NCBI GenBank assembly: GCA_019100305.1 | Contig: JAHRHW010000307.1 | Location: 1-5,594 of the forward strand | Origin: Candidatus Thiodiazotropha taylori | GTDB lineage: Bacteria; Pseudomonadota; Gammaproteobacteria; Chromatiales; Chromatiaceae | Reading direction: 5' to 3' | Length of the DNA stretch: 5,594 bases | Shown here: positions 5,541 through 5,594 of the stretch, piece after piece | How the letters are laid out: every line of letters starts with the position of its first letter | Position numbering within the stretch: position 1 is the stretch's first letter | Translations under genes and position numbers: made by a program | The notes under the pieces: model-generated | Told to the model about the DNA's origin: nothing | What the model saw: the letters and a program-made list of their open reading frames with translations, nothing else | Database searches by the model: none

Positions 5541-5594
5541 ATGAGTAAAAAATATGACCTGATCGCCATCGGCGCCGGTAGCGGCGGTCTCTCA
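5541..5594 (+). CDS. FAD-dependent disulfide reductase family protein (5' end only)
   Basis: Eighteen codons are present before the window ends: MSKKYDLIAIGAGSGGLS. This is the N-terminal FAD-binding beta strand and GxGxxG motif of the class I flavoprotein disulfide oxidoreductases (glutathione reductase, dihydrolipoamide dehydrogenase, mercuric reductase-like). It is nearly the same as the start of the GarB-type protein in this window (DLIAIGGGSGGLA). The start is supported by GAGG at 5530-5533, 7 nt before the ATG. Transcription is divergent from the peroxidase-reductase pair. The redox motif lies beyond the window, so the substrate cannot be told; a second glutathione reductase or a lipoamide dehydrogenase-like enzyme are both possible. 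Confidence 0.8.
   Translation, partial: MSKKYDLIAIGAGSGGLS

Noticed and set aside
1..5594. CRISPR array, tRNA, rRNA, transposase or phage genes
   Set aside because: No regular direct repeats with spacers, no recognisable tRNA or rRNA sequence and no mobile-element protein were seen on either strand.

Overview
The window looks like chromosomal DNA of a gammaproteobacterium, most likely a sulfur-oxidising or purple-sulfur (Chromatiales-type) lineage. The best clue is a peroxiredoxin-glutaredoxin fusion gene followed by a glutathione-reductase-type flavoprotein. This is the arrangement described for the glutathione amide genes garA-garB of Chromatium (Marichromatium) gracile. The taxonomic statement is inference; no rRNA or other marker gene is present.

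Layout. Positions 1-119 (+) are the 3' end of uvrA (nucleotide excision repair). It converges, with only 5 nt between stop codons, on a large gene on the minus strand (125-2044). That gene encodes a cell-surface lipoprotein with a PKD-like domain and a cysteine-rich right-handed beta-helix. A 382-nt AT-rich intergenic stretch (2045-2426) contains several palindromes. A small stress-type membrane protein of the GlsB/YeaQ/YmgE family follows (2427-2675, +), with its own intrinsic terminator. The gap 2676-2988 has no gene but holds a GC-rich hairpin that probably terminates the leftward transcript.

Positions 2989-5207 hold the leftward pair: the Prx-Grx peroxidase (4458-5207) is transcribed first, then the disulfide reductase (2989-4380). 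A perfect 10-bp hairpin sits between them. Together they form a complete thiol-peroxide cycle: the peroxidase reduces hydroperoxides, its fused glutaredoxin domain recycles it with glutathione or glutathione amide, and the flavoprotein reduces the resulting disulfide with NAD(P)H. The reductase lacks the two arginines that bind the NADPH 2'-phosphate in E. coli glutathione reductase and has Glu at a glutathione-glycine contact position. Both points favour an NADH-linked glutathione amide reductase.

A divergent regulatory region (5208-5540) separates this pair from the 5' end of a second flavoprotein of the same superfamily (5541 to the window end, +). The window therefore appears to be a redox-defence locus beside unrelated genes. 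I found no tRNA, rRNA, CRISPR array, insertion sequence or phage element. I do not see evidence for an entirely undescribed system; the most interesting content is the substrate and cofactor signature of the reductase and the regulatory structures around the pair.
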